Assembly (NCBI GenBank): GCA_012840445.1
Contig: DULI01000006.1
Span: 127,240-191,239, forward strand
Length of the DNA: 64,000 nt
Reading direction: 5' to 3'
Source: Clostridiales bacterium
GTDB taxonomy: Bacteria > Bacillota > Clostridia > Oscillospirales > Acutalibacteraceae
Part shown: in pieces, positions 60,394-64,000 of the stretch
How positions within the stretch are numbered: the first letter of the stretch is position 1
How the letters are laid out: every line of letters starts with the position of its first letter
Translations under genes and position numbers: made by a program
Notes under the pieces: model-generated
What the model was told of the DNA's origin: nothing
Databases searched by the model: none
The model's input: only the letters and a program-made list of their open reading frames with translations

Positions 60394-61308
60394 ATGCAAA
60401 GGCGGCTGGAAACCATCATAAGCCCCCAAGAGGGTGGCAAAACCGTCAAAGACATATTAATACACAAACTGCAATTATCCTCAAGGCTCATAAAAAAATG
60501 CAAGCGTTATAATGGCGGAATACTGCTAAACGGGCAGCCGGTATATGTAACGGCGCAGGTCTGCAGCGGCGACAGGCTGTCGGTCTTAATCGAAAGCGAG
60601 GAAGAGGGCTCCGACATAATCCCGGTGCAGGGAAATCTCAACATTGTATATGAGGACGAGGATTTATTGGTATTGAACAAGCCTGCCCCTATGCCGACCC
60701 ACCCCTCCCGCGGCCACTCGGACGACAGCCTTGCCAACCTTGTCATGGGCTATTATTTATCCCGGTCTATACGCTGCGTGTTCAGGCCAGTAAACCGGCT
60801 GGACAAGGACACTTCGGGGCTGCTCCTTGCCGCCAAAAGCCCACACGCCCACAACCTGCTGAATATCCAGCTGCACAGCAGGGATTTCGAACGCGAATAC
60901 CTGGCGGTGGTCTGCGGCAGCCCACCGCAGCAGGGCACGGTTGACGTACCCATCGCAAGGGCCGAAAATTCAATAATTACGCGCAAAGCAGACCCTTTTG
61001 GTAAAAGGGCGGTAACCCACTATAAAACCCTTCTCAAGGGCGAAGACTTCAGCCTCATGCGCTTAAAGCTGGAAACCGGCCGCACGCACCAAATCCGCGT
61101 CCACATGGCGCATATCGGCCACCCCCTTGCGGGGGACTTCCTCTACGGAAAAGAAGACAAGCGCCTGATCACACGCACGGCGCTGCATTCCTGGCGGATA
61201 AGATTTACCCACCCTATCACCCGCCAAAACCTTGAATTCAAAGCACCGCTGCCTGAGGATATGCTCAATTTGATTAAAAAAATACATCCAAAAAGTAAAG
61301 AGGGATAA
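60394..61308 (+). CDS. RluA-family 23S/tRNA pseudouridine synthase (RluD-like)
   Basis: A 304-residue enzyme with an N-terminal S4-like RNA-binding domain (residues about 15-75) and the RluA catalytic domain. The catalytic Asp lies in VNRLDKDTSGLLL, followed by the REYLAVV-type strand and KLETGRTHQIRVHMAHIGHPLAGD. Which uridine is modified cannot be read from the sequence. ATG behind TTAGGAG. Three nt before the acetyltransferase gene. Confidence 0.94.
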   Translation: MQRRLETIISPQEGGKTVKDILIHKLQLSSRLIKKCKRYNGGILLNGQPVYVTAQVCSGDRLSVLIESEEEGSDIIPVQGNLNIVYEDEDLLVLNKPAPMPTHPSRGHSDDSLANLVMGYYLSRSIRCVFRPVNRLDKDTSGLLLAAKSPHAHNLLNIQLHSRDFEREYLAVVCGSPPQQGTVDVPIARAENSIITRKADPFGKRAVTHYKTLLKGEDFSLMRLKLETGRTHQIRVHMAHIGHPLAGDFLYGKEDKRLITRTALHSWRIRFTHPITRQNLEFKAPLPEDMLNLIKKIHPKSKEG

Positions 61309-61311
61309 CTT

Positions 61312-61800
61312 ATGCAAATAAACATAAGGGAATACAGGCCTTCTGACCTTAAAGCCATGATTGACATTTGGAACAGCGTTGTCATTGCAGGTAATGCCTT
61401 CCCCCAGACCGAAACGCTGAAGGAGGATTCGGCACGGGAGTTTTTTGGCGCCCAGTCCTTCACCGGCGTGGCAGTCGATGAAAAGGACAGGGTTTTGGGG
61501 CTTTACATACTCCACCCCAACAACGTCGGGCGCTGCTCCCACATCGCCAATTCCTCATATGCGGTCCACAAGGATTTCAGGGGCAATCACATAGGCGAAA
61601 GTCTGGTGCGCCACTCTATAGTAACCGCAAAACAGCAAGGCTTTAAAATCCTTCAGTTCAACGCGGTGGTTTGCAACAACCTTGCCGCAATAAAGCTCTA
61701 TGAAAAGCTGGGGTTTGTAAAAGTCGGGGTTATCCCCGGCGGGTTTAAGCTGGACACCGGCGAATTCCTGGACATCATAATTTATTATATTAAGCTATAA
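61312..61800 (+). CDS. GNAT family N-acetyltransferase
   Basis: A 162-residue GNAT. The opening IREYRPSDLKAMIDIWN is typical, with the acetyl-CoA pyrophosphate loop V-x2-DFRGNHIGESLV near residue 96 (variant of R/QxxGxG/A) and the C-terminal NNLAAIKLYEKLGFVKVGVIPGGFK. The LYEKLGF motif belongs to the PhnO/RimI-like branch. Substrate unknown. Co-transcribed with the pseudouridine synthase. Confidence 0.92.
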   Translation: MQINIREYRPSDLKAMIDIWNSVVIAGNAFPQTETLKEDSAREFFGAQSFTGVAVDEKDRVLGLYILHPNNVGRCSHIANSSYAVHKDFRGNHIGESLVRHSIVTAKQQGFKILQFNAVVCNNLAAIKLYEKLGFVKVGVIPGGFKLDTGEFLDIIIYYIKL

Positions 61801-61829
61801 AAAAAGAAAGGCCAGGCCTTTCTTTTTTT
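61799..61829. terminator. Bidirectional terminator between the GNAT gene and uppP
   Basis: Perfect palindrome AAAAAGAAAGGC-CA-GCCTTTCTTTTT with A/T runs on both strands. Confidence 0.88.
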
Positions 61830-62673
61830 ATGCAAGCAGCAGCGTTCTGATGCCGAAATAAAGGATAATAACAATGCCCAAAGCTATCCGGTAATACCCG
61901 AAAACCTTAAAATCGTGCCTTTTAATGTAGGACATCAAAAACTTAATAACAAAAACCGAAACTATAAACGACACAAGGGTTCCGACCAGCAAAACCGCAA
62001 TTTCGGTTCCAGTAAAATTAAAGCCGTTGTCTTTAATATAATCTAAAATTTTATACAAACTCGCGCCGAACATAACCGGTATGGACATAAAGAAGGAAAA
62101 TTCCGCCGCCACCGGCCGGGAGGCGCCGAGCAAAATCGCCCCCAGGATCGTGGCTCCCGAGCGCGAGGTTCCGGGAATAAGCGCCAGCATTTGAAAACCG
62201 CCGATATAAAGCGCCATGGTATAGTTAAGCTCCACAATGCGGGAAACTGTGGGACGCCTTTTCTGGTTCTCAATCCAAATAAACAAAATCCCATAGATTA
62301 TCAGCGTCGCCGCTATCACTATTGGGGTCGAAAGCTTTTCGTCAATAAAATCGTCAAACAAAAACCCTATAACCGCAGCGGGAATAGTCGCCACCGCCAC
62401 CTTAAACCACATGTGCCAGATTTCATTCCTCTGCTGCGGCGTTTTTTTGGGCGAAAAGGGATTCAGCCTATGAAAATATAAAATCACCACAGCCATAATG
62501 GCGCCAAGCTGTATTACCACCTTAAACACATTAAAGAATTCCTGGCTTACATTAAACCTTAAAAACTCCTCAAGCAGTATAATATGCCCCGTGCTGCTGA
62601 TGGGCAGCCACTCGGTAACCCCCTCTACAATTCCCTGGACAACCGCCTTTAAAATCTCAAAAAAAGTCTGCAT
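61828..62673 (-). CDS. uppP: Undecaprenyl-diphosphatase (bacitracin resistance)
   Basis: A 281-residue membrane enzyme that recycles the lipid carrier of cell-wall synthesis. The two active-site motifs are visible: GIVEGVTEWLPISSTGH near residue 15 and PGTSRSGATILGAILLG near residue 170. About eight helices. The ATG at 62673 follows AAGGCGAG; the frame opens 44 codons further upstream into AT-rich DNA with no ribosome site. Single gene. Confidence 0.96.
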   Translation of the reverse strand: MQTFFEILKAVVQGIVEGVTEWLPISSTGHIILLEEFLRFNVSQEFFNVFKVVIQLGAIMAVVILYFHRLNPFSPKKTPQQRNEIWHMWFKVAVATIPAAVIGFLFDDFIDEKLSTPIVIAATLIIYGILFIWIENQKRRPTVSRIVELNYTMALYIGGFQMLALIPGTSRSGATILGAILLGASRPVAAEFSFFMSIPVMFGASLYKILDYIKDNGFNFTGTEIAVLLVGTLVSFIVSVFVIKFLMSYIKRHDFKVFGYYRIALGIVIILYFGIRTLLLA

Positions 62674-62802
62674 GTAAACTCGCCTTTCCCGTCTTCTATT
62701 AAAAAATATAATTATGTTAGATATTTTATCACTAAAACAAGCTTTTGTAAAAGGATTTATCGATTTTTTTGGAAAAGATTTGTAACCGAAAAAACAGCGG
62801 TT

Positions 62803-62811
62803 CATAAAATA
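62803..62811 (+). promoter_or_regulatory. Sigma-K/E-like -10 element upstream of the cysteine-rich gene
   Basis: CATAAAATA fits the sporulation -10 consensus CATANNNTA. A possible -35 (AACC, 62784-62787) is 15 nt upstream, slightly short. No sigma-A promoter is seen in this gap. Confidence 0.4.
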
Positions 62812-62869
62812 TTATTGAAGCATTTATCAGGCCAGTTTAAGTACAAAATAATACATAGGAGGATTACAT

Positions 62870-63703
62870 ATGGCAGAGATAAAAAACAACACGCTTCCCA
62901 ATTCATTCTCTGAAGCCGTTTGCATAGATGCTGGCAGGGTCTATGATTCATGCTGCGACAGAGATTGTTTTGAGGATTTGCGTTGTTTCTTCACCCCGCG
63001 GGCTCAGGAAATTGTCGACCAGGCCATGACCGTCAGAATCCGTAACGCCGAAGTGCTGGATGTCATCGTCGATGTCGAACCCATTACCTTTAACCGCGGT
63101 TATTACTCCTGTGACCTTACCTTCTTCTTCCTTGTGGAACTCGACGTGTTCTCCGCTCCGCATTCCAAACCCTGCACCGTAAAAGGTGTCTGCTTCCAAG
63201 ACAAGAAGGTCATACTCTACGGCAGCGAAGGCAACGTAAAGGTCTTCTCCAACGAATTTGCCCTGGCCGAGGAGGCCGACCGCCAGGTAAGGCCCACCAC
63301 TAACCTGCCAAAATGCGTGGTACAAACGGTAGACCCAATACCGCTCGCAGCGAAAATCAGCGAAGTCAAGAACTGCTACGAGGATGTGCGCAGCATCCCC
63401 AACTGCGTATGCGAACGGCTCGGTGGCGACATCAACTTAAATCAGCAGAACGGCGACAAGACGGTATATGTCACACTCGGTCTGTTCTCCATTGTGCAGC
63501 TTGTGCGCAATGTCCAGATGCTGGTACCGGTTTACGACTTCTGCATCCCCGAAAAACAATGCGACGATTCCATCGAACCGGTAGGCCCCTGCGAAATATT
63601 CAAGAAAATCAAATTCCCGACCGAGGACTTCTTCCCGCCGCGTGCAGGCCGTCCCGACGGCTGCTTCAGCTGTGATTCTGAAGAGGAAGACGGCAAAAAG
63701 TAA
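62870..63703 (+). CDS. Cysteine-rich protein of unknown function, possible spore-related
   Basis: A 277-residue soluble protein I cannot place in a named family with certainty. It holds about 15 cysteines, with CC and CxC groupings (DSCCDRDC, NCVCERL, DGCFSCDSEEEDGKK at the acidic C-terminus). Two regions look related: a beta-rich N-terminal half (VRIRNAEVLDVIVDVEPITFNRGYYSCDLTF-type strand pairs) and a second strand pair around VYVTLGLFSIVQLVRNVQ. No signal peptide. A sporulation-type -10 and AGGAGG precede it. A coat or exosporium role is an inference from composition and promoter only. Confidence 0.7.
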   Translation: MAEIKNNTLPNSFSEAVCIDAGRVYDSCCDRDCFEDLRCFFTPRAQEIVDQAMTVRIRNAEVLDVIVDVEPITFNRGYYSCDLTFFFLVELDVFSAPHSKPCTVKGVCFQDKKVILYGSEGNVKVFSNEFALAEEADRQVRPTTNLPKCVVQTVDPIPLAAKISEVKNCYEDVRSIPNCVCERLGGDINLNQQNGDKTVYVTLGLFSIVQLVRNVQMLVPVYDFCIPEKQCDDSIEPVGPCEIFKKIKFPTEDFFPPRAGRPDGCFSCDSEEEDGKK

Positions 63704-63720
63704 GCCTTACATACATAAGA

Positions 63721-63760
63721 AAAAAACCGCAGCACCAAAACGGAATGCTGCGGTTTTTAT
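63721..63760. terminator. Bidirectional terminator between the cysteine-rich gene and cheB
   Basis: Stem AAAAACCGCAGCA/TGCTGCGGTTTTT (63722-63758 region) with T runs on both strands. Confidence 0.88.
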
Positions 63761-63764
63761 TTTT

Positions 63765-64000
<236 letters not shown>

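Overview
This window is chromosomal sequence from an anaerobic, spore-forming-type member of the Clostridia, most like an Oscillospiraceae/Ruminococcaceae gut or rumen organism. The evidence is the Bacillota gene order (SRP RNA-dnaX-ybaB-recR; gls24-fakA-recG), Clostridia-type housekeeping proteins, dockerin-bearing glycosidases (a cellulosome signature), a three-subunit electron-bifurcating-type [FeFe] hydrogenase, rubrerythrin, hybrid cluster protein, and a FabK/FabT fatty acid operon. Base composition looks balanced by eye, with AT-rich intergenic regions. TTG starts behind strong Shine-Dalgarno sequences recur. The organism was inferred, not identified.

Layout. 1-1.3 kb: end of a biotin carrier and a sodium-pumping decarboxylase beta subunit. 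1.3-4.2 kb: SRP RNA with dnaX, ybaB and recR. 4.3-12.6 kb: YmdB-like phosphoesterase, an orphan peptide-type binding lipoprotein, Gls24 protein, FakA, RecG, YifB. 12.6-16.9 kb: two dockerin-bearing GH76 (alpha-mannanase family) proteins, the second with two GH76 modules around a ricin-type lectin. 17.2-19.7 kb: metal-efflux ATPase and its ArsR/CadC repressor on the minus strand, with promoter and operator visible. 19.8-23.5 kb: SpoVB/MurJ-like flippase, type 4 uracil-DNA glycosylase, PduL, rubrerythrin. 23.5-28 kb: a single reading frame fusing carbamoyl-phosphate synthase large subunit (CarB) to diaminopimelate epimerase (DapF), behind a long structured leader. 28-34.2 kb: unknown protein, greA, lysS, small membrane protein, ilvD, TspO. 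34.3-37.2 kb: hybrid cluster protein, then a cyclic-di-GMP-I riboswitch in front of an HD-GYP phosphodiesterase. 37.3-47.6 kb: a complete FASII operon on the minus strand (fabT-fabH-acpP-fabK-fabD-fabG-fabF-accB-fabZ-accC-accD-accA) that ends in a translationally coupled degV/fakB. 47.6-51.9 kb: membrane protein, GH127-type arabinofuranosidase, ECF S component plus coaX. 52-54.7 kb: rpsF-ssb-rpsR, then a DUF2752 protein with an apparently leaderless promoter and an O-antigen-ligase-like protein without a standard start codon. 55-59.2 kb: hydrogenase operon. 59.2-64 kb: an isolated 5S rRNA with its own promoter, membrane protein, pseudouridine synthase, GNAT, UppP, a cysteine-rich protein with a sigma-K-like -10, and the end of cheB.

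How it fits together: the organism ferments sugars and disposes of electrons as H2, degrades branched alpha-mannan and arabinan-type glycans, makes its own lipids under FabT control while probably also taking up fatty acids through FakA/DegV, and uses cyclic-di-GMP signalling and chemotaxis. The points most worth a second look are the CarB-DapF fusion, the riboswitch-controlled HD-GYP gene, the start-codon anomaly at 53.5 kb, the Asp-to-Asn change in one GH76 module, and several unannotated RNAs and leaders.
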